This document shows positions 1 to 8,732 of a stretch of 64,000 bases of DNA, one piece after another. The notes beneath the pieces are model-generated. The model was not told the DNA's origin. It did no database searches and saw nothing but the letters and a program-made list of their open reading frames with translations. Made by a program: the position numbers and the translations under genes. Position 1 is the first letter of the stretch, and each line of letters opens with the position of its first letter. The stretch spans positions 12,004 through 76,003 of the forward strand of contig CANRDQ010000002.1 of the NCBI GenBank assembly GCA_947629395.1, in the 5' to 3' direction. The DNA comes from an uncultured Bacilli bacterium (GTDB lineage Bacteria; Bacillota_I; Bacilli_A; RF39; UBA660).

Positions 1-786
1 GAGATAATTGAGGCTCTTGGTAAACATAGTAATTATAATCCAAATGAGATAAATCTTACCTTTAAAGAGGGAGAGAGAATTACAACTTATGCAGATATCG
101 TAGGTAAAGAGACAGATAATACAGCGCAAGACTTTTTAGCAACTTCAAAAGATAAAACTTACTTATTAGAATTAATAAATAAATATTGGTTTTTAACTGA
201 TGAAATATTAAATGAAAATATATATTATCCACTAGAAGGTTATTTAGCACCTAATACTTATAGATTTAAAGATAAAAAAGTAACTTCTAAAGAGATAATT
301 GAGAAGATGTTAGATCAAACAGAAACAGAATTAGATTCTTATAAAAAAGAAATAGAGGAAAATGAAGATTATACTTTCCATCAACTTTTGACTTTAGCAT
401 CAATAGCACAATTAGAGGGTACTGATGAACAAAGTATGAAGATGATTGTAGGAATTTTCATGAATAGATTAGATGCTCACATGAATTTGGGAAGTGATGT
501 TACTACTTATTATGGACTTCAAGTACCAATGGATAGAGATTTAAGTGCAGCAGAGTTTAATACTCCAAATGCTTATAATACAAGAGTTCTTAGTATGACA
601 GATCTTCCGGCTGGGCCAATATGTAATCCAGAAGCAGTAGCTTTAAGAGCAGCTTTAGAACCAAAAGCTAGTGATTACTTCTTCTTTGTCGCAGATAAAA
701 AAGGGAAAGTTTATTATACAAAAACTACTGAAGAACATTTAAAGAAAGTACAAGAGATAAAGGATAATGGTGATTGGATATGGTAG
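1..786 (+). CDS. mltG: Endolytic murein transglycosylase MltG, 5' truncated by window
   Basis: The reading frame is open from base 1, so the N-terminus and membrane anchor lie outside the window. MltG cleaves nascent glycan strands at the outer face of the membrane. Seen here are the family signatures LEGYLAPNTY, ASIAQLEG, YNTR and LPAGPICNPEAVALRAAL. The Glu of ASIAQLEG aligns, from memory, with the catalytic Glu218 of E. coli MltG. The last codons overlap the start of the methyltransferase gene, which implies translational coupling. The mltG-methyltransferase order matches yrrL-yrrM of Bacillus. Confidence 0.92.
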   Translation, partial: EIIEALGKHSNYNPNEINLTFKEGERITTYADIVGKETDNTAQDFLATSKDKTYLLELINKYWFLTDEILNENIYYPLEGYLAPNTYRFKDKKVTSKEIIEKMLDQTETELDSYKKEIEENEDYTFHQLLTLASIAQLEGTDEQSMKMIVGIFMNRLDAHMNLGSDVTTYYGLQVPMDRDLSAAEFNTPNAYNTRVLSMTDLPAGPICNPEAVALRAALEPKASDYFFFVADKKGKVYYTKTTEEHLKKVQEIKDNGDWIW

Positions 787-1376
787 GAGTTTATCATACA
801 AATTTAAAAAAAATTAAAGAGTATGCTAAAGAAAATAACGTTCCAATAATGCAAGATGCAGGTATAGATTATTTAACAACATTTATAATTAGTCATCAAA
901 TTAAAGATGTTTTAGAAATAGGTACAGCTATTGGTTATTCAGCTATTATGATGGCTTTATGTGCTCCTAAATTAAAGATTACTTCTATTGAAAGAGATCA
1001 AGAAAGATATTTAGAAGCTGTTAAAAATGTTAAAAAGTTTAAATTAGAAGATAGAATTACTTTACTGTATAGAGATGCATTAGATACTAGAATTTCAGAG
1101 AAATATGATATGATATTTATAGATGCTGCTAAAGGACAAAATATTAATTTCTTTAAAAAGTTTGAAGGAAATTTAAGAGATGGCGGTTTTATAGTTACAG
1201 ATAATATGTTTTTCCATGGATACATATATAAGGATGAAAAGGAAATAAAGAGTAAAAACTTACGTGCATTAGTAAGAAAGATAAAAGACTATCATGTGTT
1301 TTTAGCTGATAATAAAGATTATCATACTAAAATCTACAAAGTTGGTGATGGTATTGCCGTAAGTGAGAAAAAATAA
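780..1376 (+). CDS. trmR: SAM-dependent O-methyltransferase, TrmR/YrrM-like
   Basis: A class I Rossmann methyltransferase of the O-methyltransferase-3 type, 198 residues. SAM-binding motif I reads VLEIGTAIGYSA, an acidic post-I motif (SIERDQ) follows, and IFIDAAKGQ gives the family DxxK-type metal/substrate loop. ATG at 780 overlaps the mltG stop and is preferred over a TTG at 774. In Bacillus the gene next to mltG is trmR, which methylates 5-hydroxyuridine at tRNA wobble position 34. The same role is inferred here from family and neighbourhood; general catechol-type O-methyltransferase activity is the alternative. Confidence 0.8.
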   Translation: MVGVYHTNLKKIKEYAKENNVPIMQDAGIDYLTTFIISHQIKDVLEIGTAIGYSAIMMALCAPKLKITSIERDQERYLEAVKNVKKFKLEDRITLLYRDALDTRISEKYDMIFIDAAKGQNINFFKKFEGNLRDGGFIVTDNMFFHGYIYKDEKEIKSKNLRALVRKIKDYHVFLADNKDYHTKIYKVGDGIAVSEKK

Positions 1377-1393
1377 AAAAGAGGTGTATTGAT

Positions 1394-1786
1394 ATGAATA
1401 CAGGAACATGTTCAGATCCAGCTATTGCGGGATTCGTAGTTATAGTAAAAAATATTATGACTGTTTTCCAAATTGTGGTACCTATTATTTTAATAGTTTC
1501 TGTTGCCTATAGTCTAGTAATGCTAGTTCTAGTGCCAGATGATCATCGTCCACCTCCACGTCGTGGACCAGGACATATGCATAGAGCTATACTATATCAA
1601 ATAGGAGCAGCAGTGTTAGTTTTCTTTCTACCATACATATTTAACTTAGTAATAGCCCAAATACCTGATCAAACATTTTCTATTGTTGATTGCTGGAATT
1701 CTGCTGAAGGTAGTAATTTCTTACAATGGAATCCAGGTGGACAAGATATAGCTGATACAGGTGGTCAAGAACAAAAAGCTGAATAA
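1394..1786 (+). CDS. Small two-TM membrane protein with His/Arg/Pro-rich loop
   Basis: 130 residues starting at an ATG behind GAGGTG. Two hydrophobic segments (about residues 14-46 and 66-88) flank a loop, DDHRPPPRRGPGHMHR, that is rich in His, Arg and Pro. The tail is hydrophilic, with a Cys near residue 100. The size and TM-loop-TM layout recall TrbC/VirB2-type pilin-like proteins, but no secretion genes lie nearby and I do not recognise the family. A terminator follows directly. Confidence 0.6.
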   Translation: MNTGTCSDPAIAGFVVIVKNIMTVFQIVVPIILIVSVAYSLVMLVLVPDDHRPPPRRGPGHMHRAILYQIGAAVLVFFLPYIFNLVIAQIPDQTFSIVDCWNSAEGSNFLQWNPGGQDIADTGGQEQKAE

Positions 1787-1812
1787 AAATTGGATTAGTC
1801 CAATTTTTTTAT
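1785..1812 (+). terminator. Intrinsic terminator after the small membrane protein gene
   Basis: The stem AAAAATTGGA/TCCAATTTTT has a 4-nt loop and continues into a T run. It begins within the stop codon of the upstream gene and closes the mltG-trmR cluster. Confidence 0.8.
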
Positions 1813-1825
1813 TAAGAGGTTTATA

Positions 1826-2830
1826 ATGAAAAAGAAAATTATTTATTGGATTATGGCTATTATATTAGTTTTAATTTCTGGTTTTATCTTTTTATTTTAT
1901 GGTCCAATTACATCTTTTAAAGAGACTTTTATAACTACGGCAATGACTACTATGAATCATCGTTTTTTAGCGGAACTTTTATATTCTAATGATTATATAT
2001 ATAAAGTCTTAGAAAAAAATAAAATAGATGAAGGGGAAGAGGTAAGTGATAAGAGTTTAATTAAAATAACTAAGGGTAAAAATGAAAGAGCTAGGAATGT
2101 ATATGATAAAGAAATATTAGATAGAGATAAGAATAATGATTTATATAAAATAATTAATATCAAAGGAAAAGGTTATCATGGTTATTTAGTAGCGATATAT
2201 GATCCATCTAAAATATCTTTAGGGGTAACTAAGTATTTAAAAGAAAAAGGAGAAAAAATTACGACGGTGGCCAAGAGAGAAAAAGCAGTACTTGCCATTA
2301 ATGCAGGAGGTTTTTATGATCCTACTTGGGATGGTAATGGTTCTACTCCTCATGGAACAGTTATCAAGAATAAAAAAATTATTTCTGAATATGAAAGTGC
2401 TACTGTAGGAGGAGGCTTTATTGGTTTTGATAATGATGATAAACTCATACTTGGAAAATTTTCTAAAGAAGAGGCTTTAAAACAAAATTATAGAGATGCA
2501 ATAGAGTTTGGTCCTTTTCTAATAATTAATGGTAAAGCTGTTAAAATAAAAGGTAATGGTGGTTGGGGAATTGCGCCACGTACTGCCATTGGTCAAAGAA
2601 AAGATGGAATTGTTTTATTATTAGTAATAGATGGAAGACTACCTTCTAGTATAGGGGCTACTATGAATGATTTAATTAAAATATTTCAACAGTATGGAGC
2701 TTATAATGCTGCTAATTTAGATGGAGGTAGTTCTACTGAACTATATGTTAAAGGTAAAATTAAAAATACACCAGTAGGTGGCGGAAAAGATGGATTACGA
2801 AAAATGCCTATCTATTGGGTGGTTAAATAG
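1826..2830 (+). CDS. Phosphodiester glycosidase domain (NAGPA-like) membrane-anchored protein
   Basis: 334 residues with one N-terminal membrane anchor (about 5-27) and a large extracytoplasmic domain. Motifs of the phosphodiester glycosidase (NAGPA/DUF2233) fold are AINAGGFYD, GTVIKNKK, PRTAIGQRKDG, LLLVIDGR and ANLDGGSSTELYVKG. Members uncover or trim sugar-phosphodiester linkages, so a surface-polysaccharide role is likely. It has its own ribosome site (AAGAGG) right after the upstream terminator. Confidence 0.8.
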   Translation: MKKKIIYWIMAIILVLISGFIFLFYGPITSFKETFITTAMTTMNHRFLAELLYSNDYIYKVLEKNKIDEGEEVSDKSLIKITKGKNERARNVYDKEILDRDKNNDLYKIINIKGKGYHGYLVAIYDPSKISLGVTKYLKEKGEKITTVAKREKAVLAINAGGFYDPTWDGNGSTPHGTVIKNKKIISEYESATVGGGFIGFDNDDKLILGKFSKEEALKQNYRDAIEFGPFLIINGKAVKIKGNGGWGIAPRTAIGQRKDGIVLLLVIDGRLPSSIGATMNDLIKIFQQYGAYNAANLDGGSSTELYVKGKIKNTPVGGGKDGLRKMPIYWVVK

Positions 2831-2848
2831 TGATAAAATAAAGAAAAA

Positions 2849-2878
2849 TTAGTATTTTTACTATATTTGTGTTATAAT
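2849..2878 (+). promoter_or_regulatory. Extended -10 promoter for the thioredoxin-like gene
   Basis: TGTTATAAT (-10 hexamer 2873-2878, TG at 2870-2871) has a weak -35-like TTAGTA 18 nt upstream. It lies between the glycosidase stop and the next ATG. Confidence 0.55.
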
Positions 2879-2902
2879 AATCGCAAAGAGAGGAAGGATT
2901 TT

Positions 2903-3790
2903 ATGGAAAAAAAGAAAACAACTAAAACTAACACAACTAAAACAACAAAAAAAGATACAAAAAAAGTAGTTAAAGCTGCACCTAAAAAAGATACAACAAA
3001 GACAGTTAAAGCTGCACCTAAAAAAGATACAACAAAGACAGTTAAAGCTACACCTAAAAAAGAAACAAAGAAAGTTACTAAAACAGCTGCTAAGAAAGAA
3101 GAAAAGAAAGTAGTTAAGGCAGCACCTAAAAAAGAAACAAAGAAAACAGTTAAAACTACACCTAAAAAAGTAGAAAGTAAAAAAGAAGAGGTTGTTGAAG
3201 AAGTAGAAACTAAAAAAGACACTAAAACTGTAGAAATAAGTGTTGAAACTATAAAAACAGTAGTAATTGCTGTATTAGCTATAGTAATTGTACTTGGAGT
3301 TGGTTATTTTGCTTCAACTTATACTTCAAGAGATTATGCAAAACCTAGTACTACTGATAGTTCTTCAACAGATCAAACAACTACAGATCCAACAGAAGCA
3401 ATTCAAGCAGAAGCTGATGCTATTAGTGAAGAAGAACAATCTGATATAGATACAATCGATGTAGATGAATATTTAGATTACTTAAAGGGTGATGAAGCAA
3501 CTGCTATTTATGTTGCTAGACCAACTTGTCATTATTGTCAAATTCAAGGACCAATAATGAGAAACATTGTTCATACTTATGAAAATGCTAGAATTTATTA
3601 TTTAAATACTGATGAATTTGAAGATGATGATCAAAGTAAATTTGTTAAGAGTGATGACTTATTTAGTGATGGATTTGGAACACCAATGATGTTAGTTGTT
3701 AAAGGTGGAAAAGTAGTAGATCATTTAGAAGGTTTAACTTCTAAAGATGATTTAATTTCATTCTTCAAAGAAAATGGAATTATTGCTTAA
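2903..3790 (+). CDS. Lys/Ala-Pro repeat protein with TM segment and thioredoxin-like domain
   Basis: The start is ATG 2903, behind GAGAGGAAGG; an earlier ATG at 2867 lies within the promoter and has no ribosome site. Residues 1-110 are strongly basic repeats of the type APKKDTTKTVKA, built from near-identical DNA units. One TM helix follows (about 118-140), then a Ser/Thr/Asp linker and a thioredoxin-like domain with a CxxC site (PTCHYCQ). By topology the tail is cytosolic and the redox domain outside. The fold resembles bacteriocin-accessory or TlpA-type thioredoxins; the histone-H1-like cytosolic tail is unusual. Confidence 0.7.
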   Translation: MEKKKTTKTNTTKTTKKDTKKVVKAAPKKDTTKTVKAAPKKDTTKTVKATPKKETKKVTKTAAKKEEKKVVKAAPKKETKKTVKTTPKKVESKKEEVVEEVETKKDTKTVEISVETIKTVVIAVLAIVIVLGVGYFASTYTSRDYAKPSTTDSSSTDQTTTDPTEAIQAEADAISEEEQSDIDTIDVDEYLDYLKGDEATAIYVARPTCHYCQIQGPIMRNIVHTYENARIYYLNTDEFEDDDQSKFVKSDDLFSDGFGTPMMLVVKGGKVVDHLEGLTSKDDLISFFKENGIIA

Positions 3791-3803
3791 TTAGGAGAAA
3801 AAA

Positions 3804-4277
3804 ATGGGTCAAGATATAAGTGATACTAATTTTGAATATAAAAGCGTATATGAAAGAGTATTAGAATTTAAAAGAAAGTATCCAACAACCATTGCTTGGA
3901 GATTAAAACAAAATTCACAAGTTATACAACAACATTTAAATCCAGATGAAAAAGTAGTTTATGCTTTTGTAGCTCAAAAAAATAACAATCCATTTGATAT
4001 ATTATCAACTGCCGTAGTGGCTGTTACTACAGAAAGATTGCTTATAGGTAGAAAAAGAGTAGTAATTGGATATTTCTTTAATTCAGTTACACCAGACTTA
4101 TTCAATGATTTAAAAGTAATGGATGGATTCCTATGGGGAAAAGTTCATTTAGATACTGTTAAAGAATATGTATGTCTTTCTAATATAGCTAGAGCAGCAT
4201 TACCAGAAATAGAAACAAATATTTCTGCTAATATGATGAGATATAAAAAACAAAAAGGATTTAGAGTAAAAGAATGA
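3804..4277 (+). CDS. Bacterial PH-like domain protein
   Basis: 157 residues, 14 nt after the preceding gene with a good GGAGA site, so probably in one operon. The core VVAVTTERLLIGRK and the following strands resemble bacterial PH (YokE-like) domains, whose function is unknown in most cases. There is no signal peptide or TM helix. Confidence 0.55.
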   Translation: MGQDISDTNFEYKSVYERVLEFKRKYPTTIAWRLKQNSQVIQQHLNPDEKVVYAFVAQKNNNPFDILSTAVVAVTTERLLIGRKRVVIGYFFNSVTPDLFNDLKVMDGFLWGKVHLDTVKEYVCLSNIARAALPEIETNISANMMRYKKQKGFRVKE

Positions 4278-4298
4278 TTTGAATCATTCTTTTTTTTG
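4271..4298 (+). terminator. Intrinsic terminator overlapping a stop codon
   Basis: Stem AGAATGAT/ATCATTCT, loop TTGA, then eight Ts. The stop codon of the PH-like gene is part of the stem. Confidence 0.85.
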
Positions 4299-4317
4299 TT
4301 AAAATTTAGAATAGCTC

Positions 4318-4346
4318 TTCAAAAGAATAATTTTTTCTGTTATAAT
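4318..4346 (+). promoter_or_regulatory. Promoter, TTCAAA-N17-TGTTATAAT
   Basis: The -35-like TTCAAA (4318-4323), a 17-nt spacer and TATAAT (4341-4346) with an upstream TG. It lies just past the terminator and drives the secreted-protein gene at 4373. Confidence 0.7.
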
Positions 4347-4372
4347 GTGTATGAATAAGGTAGGAGAGTCTA

Positions 4373-5632
4373 ATGAAAAAGGTTATTAGTATTGTCTTGA
4401 TTTTAGGTTTTTTATCGCTAGTATATCAATTTGCGATAACTTTTTTCATTGCTGGAAAAGAAAGTGATTATACTATTGTCTCTGATGATATTAATTTTTT
4501 AGTTCATGAATCTTTTTCTAAAAAAGATGGGGATAATTTATATGAAATTACTATAAAAAGAAGTGATAATGATGATGAATATGTTTATAGTATAAATAGA
4601 AATTTTAATCATCAGAGTGTTGTTGTTAGAGATATAAAAAGATTTGATAAAGGTAACTTAAGATGTGTAGCACCTGTTTTAAAAGATAATTCTACTAGTG
4701 AAATTTTCTGTAACGATGGAAGTGGAATAGTAACTTATACTTATTTAAAACAAAATAATAATAATTTAGTTGATGAATTTGTAGCTAGTTTAAAAGCTGC
4801 AGGATTAGAACATAGAGATTGGTCAGACCAAAATAATTTTGAAAGTTATGAAGGACTTCAAGTATGTAAAGATTTCCCAGAAGGATATGGAGTTACTTAT
4901 TGGTCTGGAGCTAATTTATTCTCTTTCCAAAAAGATAATTTTAAAACTACATATTTATTTAATAAAGCTAGAACTAATAATAAATTATCTTTATTAGCGG
5001 GACATTATTATGTTACTGTAGATACAGATTCTAATACTAATTTTGATTCTTTTCATTTAGTAAATGTTAAAGATGGTGGTAAAGATACTATTTATTTGGA
5101 AGGTGGTAGTTATTTATCAAGAAATATTTATTTCGCTGGAAAAAAAGGTGATAGTGTCTATGTTGTAGATAGAAGTAATAGAAAAGAGTATGAAATACAT
5201 ACAACTCAAAAAAGTGTAAAAGAAATAGGTAATGATGTTACTGGTAAAGGAAAATATTTTAATGGTAATGAACTTGCTGATATAGATATTAATTTATTAA
5301 TGGATAGGGAGTATTACTTTAACTATAATGTTAATGTTCCAGAACTTCAGGAAAAATATGGAATTATAGACGTAAGAGAAAGTAATGATAAATATTATTT
5401 TAAAACCCCAATGAATGAAGTATATTATGTTTTAAAGAGTGATTTGGATCATCCAGTAAAATTATTTAGATTTGGTAACTTTAAAGAATGGAAAGTAATA
5501 GGAGATAGTGTTTTTGGAATTAATGGAAATACAGTTTATATGTATAATTTAGATTATGGTTTAAAACCAATATTAAAAAGTGGAGAATTACTTTCAAACT
5601 ATTATAATATTTATGATGTGTTTGAAAATTAA
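4373..5632 (+). CDS. Unrecognised exported or membrane-anchored protein
   Basis: 419 residues. It has one N-terminal hydrophobic segment (about 2-24) and no lipobox, so it is anchored with a large extracytoplasmic part. The mature part is Asn/Asp/Tyr-rich and looks beta-rich, with recurring short strands such as GDSVYVVDRSNRKEYEI, possibly a propeller-like fold. I do not recognise a family. Confidence 0.6.
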   Translation: MKKVISIVLILGFLSLVYQFAITFFIAGKESDYTIVSDDINFLVHESFSKKDGDNLYEITIKRSDNDDEYVYSINRNFNHQSVVVRDIKRFDKGNLRCVAPVLKDNSTSEIFCNDGSGIVTYTYLKQNNNNLVDEFVASLKAAGLEHRDWSDQNNFESYEGLQVCKDFPEGYGVTYWSGANLFSFQKDNFKTTYLFNKARTNNKLSLLAGHYYVTVDTDSNTNFDSFHLVNVKDGGKDTIYLEGGSYLSRNIYFAGKKGDSVYVVDRSNRKEYEIHTTQKSVKEIGNDVTGKGKYFNGNELADIDINLLMDREYYFNYNVNVPELQEKYGIIDVRESNDKYYFKTPMNEVYYVLKSDLDHPVKLFRFGNFKEWKVIGDSVFGINGNTVYMYNLDYGLKPILKSGELLSNYYNIYDVFEN

Positions 5633-5680
5633 ACTCTTCTTTTTTTTGCTGTTTTACATATATTTAAGTGGAGGGAAAAT

Positions 5681-6136
5681 ATGTATAATGTTTATACAGT
5701 AAAAAAAGGAGATACAATAGAAAAGATTTCTCAAAATTTTAATGTTCCTATATTTGATTTAATTAGTATTAATAATTTACAAGGTGCATATAGATTAATA
5801 CAAGGACAGAATTTAAAAATTCCTGTTTTAGGGAATAAAGTATTTGATTATTACACTGTAAAAAAAGGTGATAGTGTTTATGGGATTGCCAAGAAATTTA
5901 ATATAGAACCTCAAAATTTATTACTGTTAAATAGAATAGGTGTTAATGATTATATTTATCCTAATCAACAGATTATAGTACCCAAGGAAGATGTGGATAT
6001 ATATTTTACTAAGAGAGGAGATAGTTTACAAAAATTGATGGGAGAAAATGAAATAACAGCAAATGAACTATTAAGTTATAACAATCAAATATATTTGTTA
6101 CCGAATCAATTGCTTATTTTTAAAAGAAGAAATTAA
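5681..6136 (+). CDS. Triple LysM-domain protein
   Basis: 151 residues made almost wholly of three LysM repeats (about 3-48, 55-102, 105-150). Each has the YxVKKGDxxxxIxxxFN...NN...P pattern, and the third is degenerate. LysM binds GlcNAc-containing glycans such as peptidoglycan. There is no signal peptide, so the protein either acts in the cytoplasm or forespore or leaves by a non-Sec route. The start is ATG 5681 with GGAGGG. Confidence 0.85.
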   Translation: MYNVYTVKKGDTIEKISQNFNVPIFDLISINNLQGAYRLIQGQNLKIPVLGNKVFDYYTVKKGDSVYGIAKKFNIEPQNLLLLNRIGVNDYIYPNQQIIVPKEDVDIYFTKRGDSLQKLMGENEITANELLSYNNQIYLLPNQLLIFKRRN

Positions 6137-6152
6137 AAGTTTTCTTCTTTTT
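6122..6152 (+). terminator. Intrinsic terminator after LysM gene
   Basis: Eleven-bp stem AAAAGAAGAAA/TTTCTTCTTTT with an 8-nt loop and a following T run. The gene's stop codon lies between the arms. Confidence 0.75.
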
Positions 6153-6153
6153 G

Positions 6154-6182
6154 TTGATTAGTTTATTATTTTTTGGTATAAT
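6154..6182 (+). promoter_or_regulatory. Promoter for tRNA-Cys
   Basis: TTGATT, a 17-nt spacer and TATAAT end 19 nt before the tRNA. Confidence 0.7.
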
Positions 6183-6201
6183 CTTAGGTGTTGAACAAAT
6201 T

Positions 6202-6275
6202 GGGTCTATAGCCAAGTGGTAAGGCATGGGACTGCAACTCCCCGAGCGTTGGTTCAAATCCGACTAGGCCCTCCA
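6202..6275 (+). tRNA. tRNA-Cys(GCA)
   Basis: All four arms fold: acceptor GGGTCTA/TAGGCCC, anticodon loop with GCA, T-loop TTCAAAT. CCA is encoded (6273-6275). It has its own promoter and terminator. Confidence 0.95.
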
Positions 6276-6284
6276 TTAGAGAAT

Positions 6285-6319
6285 AAAAGGATTACCGTTG
6301 TTATGGTGGTTCTTTTTTT
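6285..6319 (+). terminator. Intrinsic terminator after tRNA-Cys
   Basis: A 12-bp stem AAAAGGATTACC/GGTGGTTCTTTT with three G.U pairs, followed by Ts. Confidence 0.75.
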
Positions 6320-6363
6320 ATATAATATTGTTATACAGTTATAGTAGAACTATATAGGAGTTT

Positions 6364-7104
6364 ATGATGAATAGTGAATTAATGGTGAAAAAAATTATTT
6401 TAGAAAGAGATAAAATAGAAAATTTTGATAGTTATCCTTTTAATATTGATATTGTAAAAAAATTTCATGATTTAGACTTTAAATCTAAAGTTACTTTTTT
6501 TGTTGGAGAAAACGGTATTGGTAAGTCTACTTTTATTGAGGCTATTGCAGTAAGTTTAGGATTACCTGCAGAAGGTGGAACTGAAAATTTTAGTTATGAT
6601 ACAAATAATACAACTTCTAATTTAGCTGACTATTTAAGAGTGGCTACTTTTAATATACCTAAAATGAAATTTTTTCTACGAGCTGAAAGTTTTTATAATT
6701 TTTCTAGTGAAGTGCAAAGATTAGTTGAGGAAGATAATTTTAATACATTATATGATTCATATGGTGGTAATTTACATGAGTGTTCTCATGGTGAATCTTT
6801 TATTAAATTAGTTCAAAATAGATTTACTGATCATGGATTATATATTTTAGATGAACCAGAAGCGGCACTTTCTCCACAAAGACAATTATCATTACTTTGT
6901 TTAATAGATCAATTAGTCAAAGAGGGAAGTCAATTTATAATCGCAACTCATTCTCCTATTTTAATTAGTTATCGTGATGGAGTGATTTTAGATTTAGATA
7001 ATAATTTTGAAGAAGTAGATTATAAAGAAACAGAAATATACTCATTATATAAAATGTATTTAGATAATTCAGAAGATATGCAACATAGATTGTTTGATGA
7101 TTAA
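6364..7104 (+). CDS. AAA/ABC-type ATPase, stand-alone nucleotide-binding domain
   Basis: 246 residues. Walker A is GENGIGKST, Walker B with catalytic Glu is LYILDEPEAAL, and the H-loop is ATHSPIL. The signature motif is CSHGESF in place of LSGGQ. This is the RecF/SMC-like predicted-ATPase family, often linked to DNA repair or defence. No partner nuclease is adjacent. ATGs at 6364 and 6367 are both possible behind AGGAG. Confidence 0.8.
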   Translation: MMNSELMVKKIILERDKIENFDSYPFNIDIVKKFHDLDFKSKVTFFVGENGIGKSTFIEAIAVSLGLPAEGGTENFSYDTNNTTSNLADYLRVATFNIPKMKFFLRAESFYNFSSEVQRLVEEDNFNTLYDSYGGNLHECSHGESFIKLVQNRFTDHGLYILDEPEAALSPQRQLSLLCLIDQLVKEGSQFIIATHSPILISYRDGVILDLDNNFEEVDYKETEIYSLYKMYLDNSEDMQHRLFDD

Positions 7105-7147
7105 AAATCAATATATGACTATTTAAATTAAAAAAATAAAAAATATT

Positions 7148-7156
7148 TGATATAAT
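7148..7156 (+). promoter_or_regulatory. Extended -10 element (TGATATAAT)
   Basis: TGA followed by TATAAT, with no clear -35. It lies 70 nt before the membrane-protein gene at 7226. Confidence 0.5.
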
Positions 7157-7225
7157 ATTAGAGTACAAAATAGTAATTTGTTTTTTATGAGAATATTATT
7201 CAAAATAAAATAGGAGGGTAAAAAG

Positions 7226-8098
7226 ATGAATAAAATAAAAAAAGCAATTGAAGATTTTGATTTATCTTGGAAGAGATTAATTATATTTGCGGTTTTAGCA
7301 GCAGTATATACTGCGATTATGGCTATTTTAAAAATAACAAATAATACTTCTTTTAAAGATATAACAGTAACTTTTGAAGTATGGATCTTATTTGGAATAT
7401 TTATTATTATGAAGAGTAAATCTGCAAAAGATTCAGCTTTGAAATGTTTTGTGTTCTTTTTAATTAGTCAACCACTTGTATATTTATTCCAAGTTCCATT
7501 TGAAAGCTTTGGTATATTTGGTTATTATCCAAAATGGTTTATATGGACTTTACTAACAGTACCTATGGGATTTTTAGGTTATTACATGAAAGAAGATAAA
7601 TGGTGGGGATTACTTATTTTAACACCAATAATGCTACTTTTGGGATTTCATTATAAAACATTTTTAACTGAAGTAATTTTATATTTTCCACAACATTTAC
7701 TTAGTGCTATTTTTTGTATAATAACTTTGATTTTATATCCATTAGTTATATTCAAAGATAAAAAAATAAAAATAGTTGGAGTTTTAATAAGTATTATGAT
7801 TATTTTAGGAGCATCATTTATAGCTTTAAATGCAGATAAATCATATTATAATACTACTATTCTTGTTAGTGGTGGTTCTAGTGGGGCAGTGTTTGATAAT
7901 AATTATAAAGCTTATTTAGAAAATGAAGAGTATGGTAATTTAACTATAGAATTTAATGAACAATTTAATAGTTATGTTGTAAATGCAGAATTTAGAAAAG
8001 TAGGAAAAACTAAGGTTATAATTGAATCTCCAACAGGAGATAAAGAAACATATAACATTGATATAAAAAGAGATTCTTATGAAATAGATGAGAAATAG
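7226..8098 (+). CDS. Polytopic membrane protein with extracytoplasmic C-terminal domain
   Basis: 290 residues starting behind GGAGGG. About seven hydrophobic segments span residues 18-205. A soluble C-terminal domain follows (about 212-290) of beta character, with the pattern VNAEFRKVGKTKVIIESPTG, reminiscent of an Ig-like fold. Family not recognised. Confidence 0.6.
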   Translation: MNKIKKAIEDFDLSWKRLIIFAVLAAVYTAIMAILKITNNTSFKDITVTFEVWILFGIFIIMKSKSAKDSALKCFVFFLISQPLVYLFQVPFESFGIFGYYPKWFIWTLLTVPMGFLGYYMKEDKWWGLLILTPIMLLLGFHYKTFLTEVILYFPQHLLSAIFCIITLILYPLVIFKDKKIKIVGVLISIMIILGASFIALNADKSYYNTTILVSGGSSGAVFDNNYKAYLENEEYGNLTIEFNEQFNSYVVNAEFRKVGKTKVIIESPTGDKETYNIDIKRDSYEIDEK

Positions 8099-8126
8099 AT
8101 ATGTTATTAAATAGAGGAGGATTAAA

Positions 8127-8720
8127 GTGGCAAATTTAATAGTTGTATCTGGACCACAAGCAGTAGGTAAAATGACTGTTGCCGAAAAAATAAAAGAAAA
8201 ATTGGGATACTCTTTGATGACAAATCATGATAGTATTGAGACTTCAATAAAGATTTTTGAAAATGGAAGTCCTGCTCAAAAAGAATTAAATCGTGTAATA
8301 AGAGAAAATGTATTTAATATTGCTTTAGAAAATGATATTAATATGATATTTACTTTTGTAACTGCATTTGATTCGCAAGAAGATTTAGAGTATTTGAATA
8401 AGTTAAAAGAAATGTTTGAAAAAACAGGTGGTAACTTTTATTTTGTTGAATTAAGTGCTGATGTTGAAACACGTTTAGAAAGAAATGTTACTCCACATAG
8501 ACTTGAGTCAAAAAAATCTAAAAACAATATTGAATGGAGTAATAATGAATTAGTAGAAACGATGAAAAAATATAGAATGAATACTTATGATGGAGAATAT
8601 ATTTGTGAAAATCATTTAAAAATTGATAATACTAATTTATCTCCAGAAGAAGTAGCAAGTATAGTTGTCGAAAAGTATAATCTTGATGATGAACGAAAAA
8701 AACAAGTAATTAAAAAGTAA
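8127..8720 (+). CDS. P-loop kinase-like protein
   Basis: 197 residues from a GTG start behind AGAGGAGG. The N-terminal strand and P-loop read LIVVSGPQAVGKMT; the usual Ser/Thr after Gly-Lys is Met, with Thr next. Later motifs (FVTAFDS, FVELSADVETRLERN) resemble shikimate-kinase or cytidylate-kinase-like and zeta-toxin-like small-molecule kinases. The substrate cannot be told. Confidence 0.6.
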   Translation: MANLIVVSGPQAVGKMTVAEKIKEKLGYSLMTNHDSIETSIKIFENGSPAQKELNRVIRENVFNIALENDINMIFTFVTAFDSQEDLEYLNKLKEMFEKTGGNFYFVELSADVETRLERNVTPHRLESKKSKNNIEWSNNELVETMKKYRMNTYDGEYICENHLKIDNTNLSPEEVASIVVEKYNLDDERKKQVIKK

Positions 8721-8732
8721 GACAAATTAGAT

